NCBI GenBank assembly: GCA_033980235.1
Contig: CM067070.1
Span: 29,940,394 to 30,004,393 of the forward strand
Source: Diadema setosum
Lineage: Eukaryota > Echinodermata > Echinoidea > Diadematoida > Diadematidae
Direction: 5' to 3'
Length of the DNA: 64,000 nt
Shown here: one piece after another, positions 22,622 through 36,459 of the stretch
Layout: every line of letters starts with the position of its first letter
Position numbering within the stretch: position 1 is the first letter of the stretch
The notes under the pieces: model-generated
Told to the model about the DNA's origin: nothing
Database searches by the model: none
What the model saw: only the letters and a program-made list of their open reading frames with translations
Program-made: the position numbers and the translations under genes

Positions 22622-24067
22622 AAGTAATGAGGCTCCATCTGCAGGCAAGGGTCTGTTTCCACTAATACCTCTGCAAGTTCTGATGATTGCAGATGTGTAG
22701 GATAGACTTCACAGCTGCTGGAAATGCATTAATTTTGTTTATTTCTTGGTTTTTTTTTTTTGTCTTTTTAGGATTGACTCTTGTTCAGTACGCCCACCCT
22801 GATATAATAGTGTCCGACCAGTTTGGCACTTCCTTTTCTTCTATTTTATTTCAACATATGAGAGTGGCAATATATTGAATTTCAGTGGCCGCACTATTTC
22901 TCTTTTTTTTTTTTCTGCTGCTTGGAGTTGAGTCCAGCAGTAAAGTTTTTACTTTTATTTAACTTATAACCTATCCGCTTGCTTAACTGTTTTTGTTTTG
23001 TTTTTGTTTTTGTTTTTGTTTTTGTTTGTTTTTTTTTTTTTTTTTGGGGGGGGGCATCATTTTGATAAGTATTTTCACTGATAACGCCATATTTATTGTA
23101 GTATTGATTTTCACTCTTTAGAAACTCCTCATGTTCTGTTCACGAAAATTCATTTTTTGTATTGTTGAAATAATTTGACGGCACCGTATACCTCCACGGA
23201 AAAAAAAAATCAAAATATACTTGAAAAAAAGATGAATCAATATTATTCCTTGTCTGAAGAAACTGAGAAATGCATTACCAAAGATTTTCCTATGTGGTCC
23301 ATATTTTCTGGCAGATACCTTTACCGTTTTGTACTTGGACAAAGGCATATAGTTGATATCAGTACATGATATACATTTGACGCATTTATATATTTAGTGT
23401 TCTTTTTGCATTGCATTTGTCACACTTCTTTCTAAAAAAAAAAAAAAAAAAATGATGCCTTGCTTTAATACCGAATTGCAACTCCGGGAATTTCTGCGGG
23501 GCTCCCACATTGATGTTTTGAAGTACGCAGCTGTGGCAGAATGAAATAACATTGTCTGCATTTATTCAAGTGTGAAACGCATTGTCCTTTCAAAAGAATG
23601 GGCTATTCAAACGAATACATTCGCTGTGAAGAAAAAAATGTTTGCCTAGATTTATTACGCCCCCATTTTTCCCTTCTGAAGGCCATCCCATCACCTAGGC
23701 TGAGTCTATGCAATTTTGCCAGTATGCCCGTTTAGCCTGCCATGTCTCATGTAATAATCATCGTGCAGCATTCAGTTCAAATCAGGATCACAACAAAAAC
23801 ATCATGTTAGCACCGTGCATGCAAGGATGCATCTCGCTACATTATACCGTATCTACTGAATCAGTTCCTTCATATTTGTTCCTCCATGTCAGGTTGCTTA
23901 GGTGTGACCTGTCATGTATGATAGGATTATCTTTGTATTCACCTTGAAAGTTATGTTTTTGGGGGTTGTTTTGTTTTGTTTTGTTTTGTTTAACAACAAA
24001 TTAGCATTCTTTGGCATCGTTAACTGAGATTATGCCAAATTAGGGTTTGTACCGTACGGAAAACAGG

Positions 24068-24068
<1 letters not shown>

Positions 24069-24116
<48 letters not shown>
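24069..24116. repeat. (AC)n microsatellite
   Basis: About 24 uninterrupted AC units within array copy 2. Confidence 0.95.
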
Positions 24117-24119
<3 letters not shown>

Positions 24120-27100
24120 TGTATCACAAAAATGTTCTCACAATGAGAACGTCAGAATTTGTACTGCATTGATTTGCTGGCATATCAATCGTCTGATAAA
24201 TCAAATTCACACAAGTGTAACGTGATAAGGACTTTAGTGCTTTGTTTGTGTTTGCTTTGGTTATGGTTTGTTTTTGGTTATGTATTGATTATGCTTTTGC
24301 CTTTCTTTCCTTTTCTTTTCTTTTGATATTCATACCTGTAATTATGTATCATCTGCCTACCATAGTGGGTTTTTTTTTAACAGTAGTGTGAATGAGTGAC
24401 GTGACACGAAAACTCACTACATCAAGTCCGTTCTATTCTCGTGACAAATTTGACCATTGCCGTTCATTCCGCACATTTCGCATAAAATGAATCCGTTCAG
24501 CAATAACACATGCTTTTTGTGGATTTTGTTCGTCTGAGCGAAGGTTTTTGCAGGTTTTCATTCAAATCCACACAAACTACTTATCTAGACTCCTGTTTAC
24601 CAGAAATGAAACAAGATTCATTAATTTTAATATCATTGTGACGTTGTTTCGAAGGTTGGTTAATTCGAAAATGAAATACAGTTCGCGAACGAAAATGAAA
24701 GAAGTTGCAAACCACTGGCCTTTAAAATTTAAAGCGGACGAGTGTAGGGTCAATACTGCCCTCTTGTGGTTATCTCCCGCATGTGCATTAATAAGGGAGT
24801 TCGCGGTTAGCGCGTGTCTCATTTGATCCGTACATTATAGACTCTCAAACAACATGGATATGTGTTGTGATCAAGAATTCCTTGTTGAAGCATTACATCT
24901 TGTATTAAATCAATGCTCACGAAATGCATGGAGAGATTTTGCTAATTAGTTTTGATGAATGAATATACTAATTTACACCTGTACGCTCTAATTCAGTCTA
25001 AAACACATACACATTGTACATTGTAATGACGTAATTCAGATTCCCAGTTGCCCAAGGATTCTATCCATTTTAAAGTCAGTGGTAAAATACATAGACAGTC
25101 TCATTTGACCTTTGTTTTGCACATGCGCAAATTACAACCGTGAACTCCCTTATTTAAATGGCATGTAGAAGGATTACAATGGTTTGTGAGATCGTCATTA
25201 TCGTGGTGGGCCTTTGGTGCAGTTGACCTGTAATCTCTTTAACGGAAGTAGATGGCCTGTGTGCCTCCTATGATGCGACTTGCACATTTACAAAGGCGGC
25301 ATTACACTGTTACTATAATGACACAAGATGAGGGTACAAATATGGAATATTATTTGCAACATGTGTATGCGATACGCTCTGGAGGGCCTGCTCCCTCCTT
25401 CCCAAAGATTATAATCAACACGCTAGCGCTAAGAGAGCGTATTCTCACGATTTCACGTGGAATTCGCATAGTACGTTCATGGGCAAAACACGGGCGCCAT
25501 TTGGGTAACAAAACTGCTGGATGATCGATAGAGGGCGCACGGTTATTATGTTACCATAACAGTGGCTTATGATAATCCTTCTGTGTCCTGTATAGATATG
25601 GAGGGATATGTATCTCCATTTCATTTTCTCCATTTTAGGGGCTCACAGAGGACGATATGTCCTTAGGACCTTATGTTGTCATACCTAAGTGTCATTCTGG
25701 TCTAAGCATGAAATGCAATATTGAAGAAAATAAAATGTTCTTGTAATTCCAATCTGCCATCCAACAAAGCTATTAAATACTGATAAGGTCTATGACCTCT
25801 CCTGCTGCAGCTAGCTTACAGTCAAGTTCAACGTCCTATTAATCAGCAATTGACCATCCAGTCCAATATAAACTGGAAGTTAACGAAGATGCTGGCACCT
25901 TCTGTAGTAGTCGTGTGGTATGTTCCTTTGTCTCATTACTGTGTAGCTTAGCCTTTTGGTGCTTGATATTGCTCCAGTCTATTCATTGGAAGGCATGTGT
26001 AGCCCACTCCTTGATTGTACAAGGATTAACACCCGTATAAGACCAAGGTAGATGCCTTGGTGGGGGGAGATTGTATTTGGACTTCTTGGAGAGAGGAGGC
26101 TGAGCTTTGCCGTCTTAAAAAAAAAGGGGGGGGGGGGAAAAGTAAAAAGAAGAAGACCTGAATAAATTCTGTTGCGGCATCTGAGGTAACCCGATGTCTG
26201 AGTGACTATGATTATTCCTGTCTCCATATTCTATGAACGCAACAATATTAGTGATCACAGTAAGGTGTACTTTTATTTTCATAAGAAATCGTGTTTCTTC
26301 TTCTTCTTTTTTTTAATCGTGATTCTAATATTCATATTTTAGAGTCGTCTGTTGAAGCTGTTTTTGCCTCCTTGTAATGGAAAAAAGAAAATAGAGGAAG
26401 AAATTGAAGAGTACGCTTAATAATAGCCCCTTTAGCGCGTGCTTGCGTGCGCTTCGTATCTATTCTCTTTGCTCCTACCTTACACTGGTATATTCATTGG
26501 ATGCTGCTGAAGATGTGCCTTCAAATTGTCATAGTCATGTGTATTCTTCAATGAAACAGTGCAAAGGAAACAGAATGTTGGTTTCCTCAACAGATTATCT
26601 CTCTTTTCAAAGGGACATTAATCGTCAGGAAGATTGATAGTGGGGTAAGGCCAATCTTGTTAATCTATGAAGGAACAGCAAGTATTTATTTGGTCAGGAA
26701 TTAAAAAAAAAAAAGAGGAGATATATTAAGCAATTTTTACAGGGGCAAAACTGGTAAATGCTAGTTTTATTAAGCTCGAGTCTTCGTGTCCAGTTTTAAC
26801 AGATTCTGATCATCCGAGTAAGTTAAAATTTTTGAACAACGGACAGTTTCACCATTTCATGTGTGAAAATCACATGAGTTACATAAGGCTATTCTTTCAG
26901 ATAATTTACAAAATGAAAAACAATATGGATGATGCTGGTGTTTCTCACACATTTGTATCATGTTTCATCAAAATTTAATTACAGACAGGAAGAATACACA
27001 TATGAATATAAGCCCTTAGAACAGTGTCTTATAGGTAAACTAAATTTTGTAATTTTTGACCTCAATATGTAATCTTCTTTCCCAGCAGTACTTGCAGTTT

Positions 27101-27520
27101 TTGTTCAAAATTAATAATGATCCTGTGACTTTAGATCTTCCTTGCACTTGTCAAAAATGTGTTTACAAATGCAAAAATTTACAATATACGATGCAGTAAA
27201 TCTTATCTGAATAATGCAGAAAAATCCAAAACTGAAACCATTTTTTTTATAATATCCTTGCCATAATTTTGATACTTCTGAAAAAAAAAAAAAAAAAAAA
27301 AAAAACTTCGGGTAAAATAACGTGGCATGTGTTCAAATGTAATTGAACGTTTGCATATTCCTTTTCTTTAATGATTATTTTGTTGTTCTGTTGTTTTTGT
27401 GGGTGTGAAGGTTCCTGTATAGGACATGATATAAGCAAATTGTCACAACGCAGGAGAAATGCAATGATTTCTAGACACTGATTACTATGAATAAAAAAGG
27501 AAAAACAAGTAAAAGCTCAC

Positions 27521-27611
27521 CTGTGACTCTGAAAATAGTGCTAGCCATCTGTCCTTCAAGACTGACCATTAAGACTGAGACAAGAGGTCCGACATCACAA
27601 CTTCACGTGGA
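27521..27611 (-). pseudogene. Relic exon in array copy 2
   Basis: Equivalent of 20937-21022, with the same donor-like GTGAGC. A short duplicated insertion (around CTTAATGGTCAG on the minus strand) shifts the frame and splits the GPLVSV and KDRWPALF parts. Copy 3 has a similar insertion, so the change predates their separation or was exchanged. Confidence 0.4.
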
Positions 27612-27630
27612 ATATGCCCGAATGTTTTTG

Positions 27631-27661
<31 letters not shown>

Positions 27662-30407
27662 TTACAACTCTTCTTCACTGCCTCCTTTCCTGTAATCGGT
27701 GATCATGTTAGTCCTTGCTATTTCTAATCTTGTGGTGTCTCTCGAAATGGACGATGAGGCACTTAACCTGTAGTTGACTTTGGTTTACTGGTTTGTTTTG
27801 ATTGTTGGTTTCTTTCTTTTTTTATGTGGTTTTGCTTGTTTTGTTTTGTTCTTTTTGCTTGTTTCCTGTTTGTTTTGTTTTGTTTTATTTTGCTCTTTCT
27901 CGCTTTCCCTGTTTTTTTCCACTCCCTGGGTCTCGTGTTTGGGACAGCATCCAAAGAGTCCACAATAATGGCTTTTAGTCGTAGGTTTGTACCTTATTTC
28001 CCAATGTTATACTTCGGACTGGTCGTTCAACCATAGAAACCCGTGCCGTGAGGCTCCGACAGCAGACAAGGGTCTGTTTCCACTGATACCTCTCCATCTT
28101 CTGATGATTGCAGATCTATAAGATGTACTTTACAGCTGGAAATGATTATTGTTTTATTATTTTTTTTTCTTTCAAGATTGACTCTTGCTCAGTACGCCCA
28201 CCCTGATCCAATACTGTCCGTCCAGCCTGGCACTTCCATTTCTTCCATTTCATTTCAACATGTGAGAGTGACAATATATCGAATTTCAATGGCCGAAATT
28301 TATTTTCACCTGCTGTTTGGAGTTGGGTCCAGCAGCATTGATTTTTACGAAAATGTAAGTTATTACCTATCCGTTTGCTTAAGTTTTTTTTTTTTTTCGT
28401 GCATCATTTTGATGTGCATTTTCATTGATAATGCCATATTCATTGTACTATTAAGTTTTAGTCTTCAGATACGCCTCTTGTTCTGCTCACGAAAATTCAT
28501 TATTTGTATCATTGGAATCCTTTGAGGGCACCGTACAGCTACACAATTGTCCATGAAAAGAAATCAAAAAGATACTTGAAAAGAATGCATCTATAGTCTT
28601 GTTCAATGTCATTCCTTGTCTGAAGAAACTGATTAATGCATTACCAAACGAAGACGCATATCATTTATAGATATTAAAAGCGTACGGATTATACATTCTG
28701 TTGAAAAAAAAAGTGAAAGTTTGAATTAGAATTTGAATGTTCATTTGATTAAAACAGAGAAACAACAGCATCAACAACAGTGTTTTCCTATTTGATTAGT
28801 ACTTCTTGGCAGGTACCTTTACCTCTTTGTGCTTGAGCAAAGGCAAATAGGTGATAGCAGTACATGATATACATTCGACGTATCGTGTGCTCTTATTCCA
28901 GATCTTTGCATTTTTTCACACTTGTCTTCTTTCTAAAGATTTGATGCCTTGCTTTAAAAGAGAATTGAAACTCCGTGAATTTCTGCGGGGCTCCCAAATG
29001 AGTGTCTTGAAGTACGCAGCTGTGGCAGATTGAAATAGTTGTCCGCATTTATTCAAGTATGAAACGCATTGTCCTTTCAAAAGAATGGGCAATTCAGATT
29101 AATACATCCGCTCGGAAGAAAAACTGTTTGCCAGAATTCATTACTCCCCCGTCTTTCCCTTTTGAAGGCTATCCTAGGCCGAGTCTGTGCGGTTTTGGCG
29201 GTATGCCCGTTTTTACCCGCCATTTCTCATGTAACAATCATCGTACAGCATTCACTTTACATCAGGACCACGACAAAAAACATCATGTTAACACTATGTA
29301 TGCAAGGATGCATATCGCTGCATTATACCATATCTACTGAATCAGCTCCTTTTTGTTTTCTTCCATGTTTGGTTGCTTACGTGTATGACATGATTATCTT
29401 GCATTCAGCTTGATACTTATGTTTTTGTTTGGTTTGTTGTGTTTTACATCATGGCATCGTTATGCTGAGATTGTGCCTCTATTTAAATTAAGGTTTCCAC
29501 CCTGTGGAAAACATGATTATAAAAACAATATATATCACAAAATTACCCAAGGGTAAGAACGTCAAAATCTATCCCATATTGATTTGCTAGCATGTTTGCT
29601 TCACCAGGTAAGGCCCTGTAGAGATAAAAGTGAAAAGACAGTCTCACCACGTTCTTGTGTGAACATATCTTACTCTTATTATTATTTTGCAAAGTTGTAA
29701 TGACTGTTGTATTTATTCTAAAGAGAGGTTTAAAACAGATATCAATCGTTTAACAAATTTCAAATCCACACAAGTGTAACGTGATAAGAATTTCAGTGTT
29801 TTATTTGTGTTTATTTTGGTTTTGGTTTGTTTTCTTTGTCGTGTGTTGGTTTTGTTTTTCTTTTTTGATGGATATTCATACCTGTGATTATTGAGCATCT
29901 CTTCAACATTGTGCTTTGAAAACAGTAGTCCGGATGAGTGACGTGACGCAAAACTTCCCTTCATCAAGTCCGTTTCATTCTCTTGACAAATTTGACCATT
30001 TCCATTTAGCCCGCACATTTTACAAAAAAACGAATCCGTCCAGCAGTAACACATGTTTCTTGGGGATGTTGTTTGTAGAAGGATTTTGCATGTTTATCAT
30101 CCATATGCACACAATTCCCCTATGTAGACTCATGTTCATCTCAAAATGGAACAGGGTTCGTTAATTTTAATATCATTGTGACGTTGTTTCGAAGTCTTGT
30201 TATTTCGAAAAATGAAATACAGTTCGAGAACGAAACTGAAAAGGGGGTGCAAACTACTGGCCTTTAAAATCTAAATGAACTACTGCTGGATCAATACTGC
30301 CCTCTTGTGGTTATCATGGACATCAATTTTAATGGCATGTGGATAGATAATACTTGTTGGTGAGATCATATCGTGGTGGGTCCATTTTGGAAGTTGGCGT
30401 ATCATTT

Positions 30408-30888
30408 GAAGACCTAAATATAAGAACGACCCAAATCCAATTTGTTGGCCAAATTCAGTTTGACATAGGAAATTGTAGCTTTATGCATGGAATCATCTTG
30501 TGTATAAATGATAAATCCTAATTGCCCCCGGAAGTGCCTGAAATGAATGATTTAAATCTTATATTAATGTAAGAATGACCGACTCGGGTCATTCTTACAT
30601 TCATATTATAGCGCCCTCTATCATCCTTCTCTCATCTCTATAGCAGAATATAATGTTTATGAATCAAAGAACGACCCAGGTCCATCACACAAAATGGACT
30701 CTCCACAATTAATTTAAATGTCAATTGTCGTAATAATATATGTTATAATACTTATTTGTATATACAATGTTGCCTTCCCATCACAGTTAAATAGAATATA
30801 ATTGGACAAATAAACAAGATATGAAGTTTTTTATAAGTTTACTCGAAATGGTCTTCCATGGACTTGGGTCGTTCTTATATTCAGATAC
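30408..30888. mobile_element. Miniature inverted-repeat element, family A, in array copy 3
   Basis: The ends GAAGACCTAAATATAAGAAC and GTTCTTATATTCAGATAC (opposite strand) are flanked on both sides by TCATTT (30402-30407 and 30889-30894), a probable target duplication. About 480 bases. Same family as 3540-4018. It contains an internal hairpin at AATGACC/GGTCATT near 30578. Confidence 0.8.
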
Positions 30889-32777
30889 TCATTTCTTAAA
30901 CGTACGTAGATGGATTGTGTGCATCCTATGATGCGACATGTACATTCACAAAGGCGGCACTACACTGTCCCGATAATGACGCAAGATGGCTATAAAATAT
31001 AGAGAATATTTTCAACATCTGCGAGACGCTCTGCAGGTCCTGCCCCCTCCTTCCAAAAGACTATAGTCAACAAGCTAGCGCCAAGAGGGCGTACTCTCGC
31101 GATTTCACAGGGATTTTGCGTAGTATGCTCACGGGGGAAACACAGGCGCCATTTGGGTAACAAAACTGCCGAATGATCGATAGAGGATGCGTGGTTATTA
31201 TATTATCATATCAGTCCCTTATGAGAATCCTACTGTGTCCTGTACAGATATGGAGTGACTTGTATTTCCCTTTCATTTCTCCCTTTACGGAAGTTCACAT
31301 AGGACGAAATGAACATAGGACCTTATTTTGTCATACCTAGGAATCATTCTGCCCTAAGCATGAAATGTAATATTAAAGAAATGCCCTTTATTTTTCCAGT
31401 CTGCCAACCAATAAAGCTATTAATCACTGTAGGGTGTACTTTTATTTTCATAAACAATCGTGTTTCTTCTTTTTTTTTTCCAATCTTGATTCCAACGTTC
31501 ATATTTTGGAGTCGTCTGTTGAAGCTGTTTTTGCCTCCCTATAACGGGAACATGTAGAGGAAGAAATTGAAGAGTTAGCTTAATACTAGCCCCTTTAGCG
31601 CGTGCTTGCGAGTGCTTCGAATCTATTCTCTTTGCTCCTACCTTACACTGGTATATTCAGCGGATGCTGCTAAAGATGTGCCTTTAAATTGTCATAGTCA
31701 TGTGTATTCTTAAATGAAACAGTGCAAAGGAAACAGAATGTTGTTTTCCTCAACAGAATATCTCTCTTTTCAAAGGGACATTAATCGTCAGGAAGATTGA
31801 TGGTGGGGTAAGGCCAATCCTGTCAATCTATGAAGGAACAGCAAGTAGATATTGGGCAGGAAAAAAAAAAGAAAAAAATGTGGGGGAATAATGTTATATA
31901 TTAAGCAATTTTTACAGGAAAGCTGGTAAATACTAGTTTCATTACGTTCGGATCTCCGTGTCCCATTCTAGCGGATTCTGATTATCCGAGTATATTTAAA
32001 TTTTAAACAAAGGATAGTTTTACAACATTTTCTATGCAATTTCATGTGTGAAAATCATATGATTCACATAAGGCTTTTCTTTCAGATAATTTACAAAATG
32101 AAAAATAATATGGATGATGCTGGTGTATGTCATCCATCAGTATCATTTCTTATCCAAATTTAATTACAAACAGGAAGAATATACATATGAATATAAACCC
32201 TTAGAACAGTGTCTTATAGCTTAACTAAATTTTGTAATGTTTGACCTCAATATGTAATCTTCTTTCCCAGCAGTGCTTTGCAGTTTTATTCCAAAATTAA
32301 TAATGGTCTTGTGACTTTACATCTTCAATGCACTTGTCAAGATGTGTTAACAAATGCACAAATGTACAATATACGTTGCAAAAAACCTTACTTGAATAAT
32401 GCAGAGAAATCAAAAACTGATACCTATTGTTTTTTGTTTGTTTGTTTGTTGTTGTTGTGTGTGTGTGTGTGTTTTTTTTTTTTTGAAGGGGGGGGGGGGG
32501 TAATATACATGTACATGCAATAATTGTAATACTTCTAAAAACTTTGACCAAAACTGAAACCTTTGGGTGAAGTAACGTTGTATGATACGTTGAAGGGTAA
32601 CCTGACGTTTGCATATTCCTTTTCTTTAATAATTATTTTGTTGTTATGTTGTTTTTGTCACGGTGAAGGTTTCTGTATAGGACATAATATAAGCAACTTG
32701 TCACAATGCAGGAGACGTGCAATGATTTCTAGACATTGAATATCATGAATAAAAAAAAACAACAGGTAAAAACTCAC

Positions 32778-32872
32778 CTGTGACTCTGAAAATAATGTTA
32801 GCCATCTCTCCTTCAAGACTGACCTTCAAGACTGAGACAAGAGGTCCTGCATCACAACTTCACGTGGAATGA
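32778..32872 (-). pseudogene. Relic exon in array copy 3
   Basis: Same position and donor-like site as the relics at 20937 and 27521. A 14-base insertion resembling that in copy 2 breaks the frame. Confidence 0.35.
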
Positions 32873-33540
32873 GCCCGCATGTTTTGTTTGTTTGTTTTTT
32901 GTTTTCTTTGTTTAACAAATCTTCTTCACTATTTCCTTTCCTGAAATCGATGATTAAGTTTATCCTTGCTATTTCTATTGTTTGTGATGCCCTTTGGTTT
33001 TCTTTTTTGTTTTGATTGTTATTTCTCCTTTTGTTTGCTATGGTTTTGTTTATTTGTCCTCTTTTTCCCCCTCCCCGGGTCTCGTTTTTGGGACACTTAT
33101 CCAAACAGTCCACAATAATGGCCTTTAATCGCAGGTTTGTACCATATTTCCGAATGCTATACTTCGGACTGGTCTTTCAACCATGGAAACCCGTGCCATT
33201 AGGCTCCGACTGCAGACAAGGGTCTGTTTTCACTGATACCTCTGCAACTTCTGATGATTGCGGGTCTGTAGGATAGACTTTACAGCTGGGAATACATTAT
33301 TTTTTTTATTGATTATATTCATATTTTCTTTTATTTTTTTTTTAAGGATTTAATCTTGCCCGGTACGTCCACACGATCCAAAAGTGTCTGTTCAGCCTGG
33401 CACTTCCCTTTCTTCCATTTCATTTTAACATATGACAGTGTCAATATATCAAATTTCATTTGGAGTTTGGTCCAGTAGCACAGTTCTCACTAAAAGTTAA
33501 TTTATTCCCTATCCGTTTGCCTAAGTTTTTCTTCTTTTTT

Positions 33541-34291
33541 TGCATCATTTTGAGGAGCATTTTCATTGATAATGTCATATGTATTGTAGTATTGAGTTTT
33601 AGTCTTCAGTTACGCCTTATGTTCTGCTCACGAAAATTCATTATTAGTTTGTATTACTGGAACTCTTTGAGGGCACTGTATAGCTCCATGAAAAAAAAAA
33701 TATATATATATATATATACTTGCAAAGAATGTATTTGTAGTCCTGTTCAATAATTATCCTTGTCTGAAGTACCGAACGGAAACGTATATCATTCATAGAA
33801 ATGAAAAGCGTACGGATTGTACATTCTGTTGAAAAAAAAAAAGAAGAGAAAAAAAGTTTGAATTTAAATTTGAATTTGAATTTGATTAAAACAGCCCAAC
33901 AATAACACAACAACAACAACAACAAGGTTTTGTCTATTTGGTCAATATTTTTTGACAGATACATTTACTGCTTTGTCCTGGGGCGAAGGGAAATAGGTGA
34001 TATCAGTATATGATATACATTCGACGTATTGATATATGCAGTGCTCTTTTTTTTTCAGAGCTTTGCATTCTCCACACTTATTTCTAAAGATTTGATGCCT
34101 TGCTTTAATACCGAATTGCAACTCCGGGACTTTCTGCGGGGCTCCCACATTGATGTTTTGAAGTACGCAGCTGCGGCAGAATCAAATAATTGTCCGCATT
34201 TATTCAAGTATGAAACGCATTGTCCTTTCAAAAGAATGGGGAATTCAAATGAATACATTCGCTCTGAATAAAAAAAAAAAAAATATATATA
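33541..34291. repeat. Tandem array copy 4, left part
   Basis: Runs collinearly with the other copies until the Helitron inserts at 34291/34292. The sequence resumes at 39471 with TATATATATTACGCCCCAAT. Confidence 0.85.
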
Positions 34292-34313
34292 TCTATATAT
34301 ATAAAAGTCTCGA

Positions 34314-34315
<2 letters not shown>

Positions 34316-34355
<40 letters not shown>
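34316..34355. repeat. (CTG)n trinucleotide repeat
   Basis: About twelve CTG units close to the 5' end of the Helitron-like element. The poly-leucine and poly-alanine frames across it are artefacts. Confidence 0.9.
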
Positions 34356-34356
<1 letters not shown>

Positions 34357-35763
34357 GCACTTGCTCGGTGCACTCAGGCGGAACGCCAAGGGCATTCATA
34401 GGTCATTGCATTGAAAAACTGCCTGTGTCATTCCCACTAGGCAGGAGGGATGATGCGTGTACACTCGTGCGAATGTGCACTTAGTTGACTCAATACAGCA
34501 CTAGTTTATGTCAATTTTATGAAAAGAAATAATAAACTGTGAAGGTATAATGAAAAAATATTATGTTTCTGTGTATTTTATTCATAAATCATCTTCATTT
34601 CAACCTATCTGTAATCACATCTTACCCACTTGCAAATCGACGTGTCCATAGTGTCCTCGAGCCCCCAAGATAGCGCTGGGACATTCCATTTAATGACGGG
34701 GTTTTTGTTTTGCAACGTTATCAACTAACTCTCATGTAAGCAAGTTCTTGCTATGGCTAATCTATTCTATAATGTATCATAATCTATCTATGCCTAGATA
34801 GCCTAATTCAATTTTGCAGAGACATAGAAAAAGATTTGTTTTACAATCGTGATACGTTCATCTACTCATTTACCCTGTGCTGGAATCCGCATGTCTGCTC
34901 CGCACGTGTTATCGCTATCGCTCAAACTTCGATCGCGATGGCTTGTATGTAGATACACATGGCATGGTACAAACAAATCGGACGTAAGAAGTCGTACATT
35001 CAAGAGCTAAAACAGACAAATAGCGAAATCAATGTCCACTGAATAGGTCTTGACACTGTAATGTATGTTCCAAAATCATGTTTGGCTTAGTTTTGAGAGG
35101 ATTTTCAAGGTTTTCCTCGCTCGAGATCGGGAATGAGATAGCTGTAGGTACTCATACAACGTGTACTGTAACATGTGCAATGTGACGTGACTGCTGCATG
35201 CATCGAGTGCGACAAGAACGCTAGGAATGCACCAGCTACGCGGTGTGCTGCAAATTCTTGGGGCGAAATTAGACTTCATTGTTCAGCCCGTCTAGTATTT
35301 ATATTTTCATGATAATTCTAATTCTTCATAAAATCACGATTAACATACTTGATATATTCGTTAATTATTTTAGAAGCGTAATATGAAATATTTGCTTTTT
35401 TTTCAGTCCGAGAGAAAAAGACTTTTGAATAAAAAAGTAATAATAAACAAAAATTCTTAACTCAAGTCTAAATTCCATGCGCCCTCTTGCAGTTCTCCGC
35501 AGTTGCCCATGGATACGATGCATAATCAACTGTTTACAGAAGGCGTTTTCACATCAGCCCGATAAAAATCCAAGCTCGAGATATTTGTTTTTATTCCCCA
35601 AGTCAGAACACAGCTAGCTAGGTAATCAGATATCCACGCACTTTCTGAGGAGATCGATCGATATCACGATACCGCGCGTAAGAAATCACTGCAGTTGCTG
35701 GGGCAACAAAGATACATGCGCGCTGTAAACATGAATATTGATTACTTTCTCAGCAGGCTCGAA
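34356..35763. other. Helitron left body, no gene seen
   Basis: No convincing open frame or exon. Mixed AT-rich and moderate-GC sequence. Confidence 0.4.
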
Positions 35764-36122
35764 CCACAGAACTCTGTGTAAAGCCCACCGCACACTACAC
35801 GATTTTGCCCCGATTCACCGGTCTTAAGACCTTAAGACTAGAAGTGTGACGTCACAGTCTTGCCATTTTCTAGTCGTACGACTGGGTCTTAGCGCCAGTC
35901 GTAGAGATTTGACATGTTGAATTTCTACGACCAGTCGTGAGCTTTCAGCCATTCACAATGCAGTAAAATGCAAGCGCACGCAGTGCGCACTGCGCGCGCT
36001 TTACAGTCGGGTCGTATAGTGTGCGGTGTCCGGTCGTACGACTGGTCTTAAGACCCAGCTTGGCTCAAGACCTCAAGACCAGTCTGATCGTGTAGTGTGC
36101 GGTGGCCTTAAGAGTTCTGTGG
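35764..36122. mobile_element. Nested inverted-repeat element within the Helitron
   Basis: The inner ends CACCGCACACTACACGAT (from about 35786) and their complement near 36087-36106 match exactly. The symmetry extends outward to CCACAGAACTC at 35764 and GAGTTCTGTGG at 36112-36122. Inside are repeated GTCTTAAGAC-like and CAGTCGTACGACTG-like palindromes. About 360 bases; no coding capacity. Confidence 0.75.
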
Positions 36123-36459
36123 TCTGAGGTCGTAGGACGCCCTCTTTTGGTCATAAATAATGCAGCCCACGCTGGATATTTCAGATTTTCGCGAAAAACT
36201 GTTCGGTTTTCACAAAGAGATTTTCCCCAGTGACTGCTAGAGTGCGGAGTCTTCATACGCCCTGTACTATTGTTTTGTGAGCGCAAGGGGAGCATTGGAT
36301 GACAACGAGGCGGTACAACGGTAGGCTCACCCCTCGTGCTAACACGCTAGCAAACGAGCAACCGAGGAGCAGCCAAAATCAAGTGCGTACTCGCGTAAAA
36401 GTTCAGAAGTTCGCGTAATACGCGCTGTAGAAATGTATGCATAGTACGCAAAGTCCGCC

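Larger units (their letters stand above)
19214..23052. repeat. Tandem array copy 1, right part
   Basis: Resumes the unit interrupted at 4130. Blocks near 19220, 19720-19990, 20440-20540, 20940-21020, 21390-21460 and 22625-22900 match the equivalent places in copies 2-4 in the same order. It is interrupted by the telomere-repeat fold-back at 19409 and the inverted repeat at 21470. A block equal to 26440-26600 of copy 2 is missing or replaced near 20290-20440. Confidence 0.8.
23053..28399. repeat. Tandem array copy 2
   Basis: A complete unit of about 5.35 kb between successive anchors. The order of blocks equals copies 1, 3 and 4. It lacks the inverted-repeat element seen in copies 1 and 3. 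No intact gene; the frames present are short and shared by chance of the repeat. Confidence 0.85.
28400..33540. repeat. Tandem array copy 3
   Basis: A complete unit of about 5.14 kb between anchors. It carries the inverted-repeat element at 30408-30888. Blocks are otherwise collinear with copy 2. Confidence 0.85.

Noticed and set aside
27763..27963. Lys/Gln/Asn-rich frame and its plus-strand Phe/Cys/Val-rich partner
   Set aside because: Product of a TTTTG-rich tract in the array unit; low complexity on both strands.
34055..34401. Frames with poly-Ala or poly-Leu
   Set aside because: They only cross the (CTG)n repeat at the start of the Helitron-like element.
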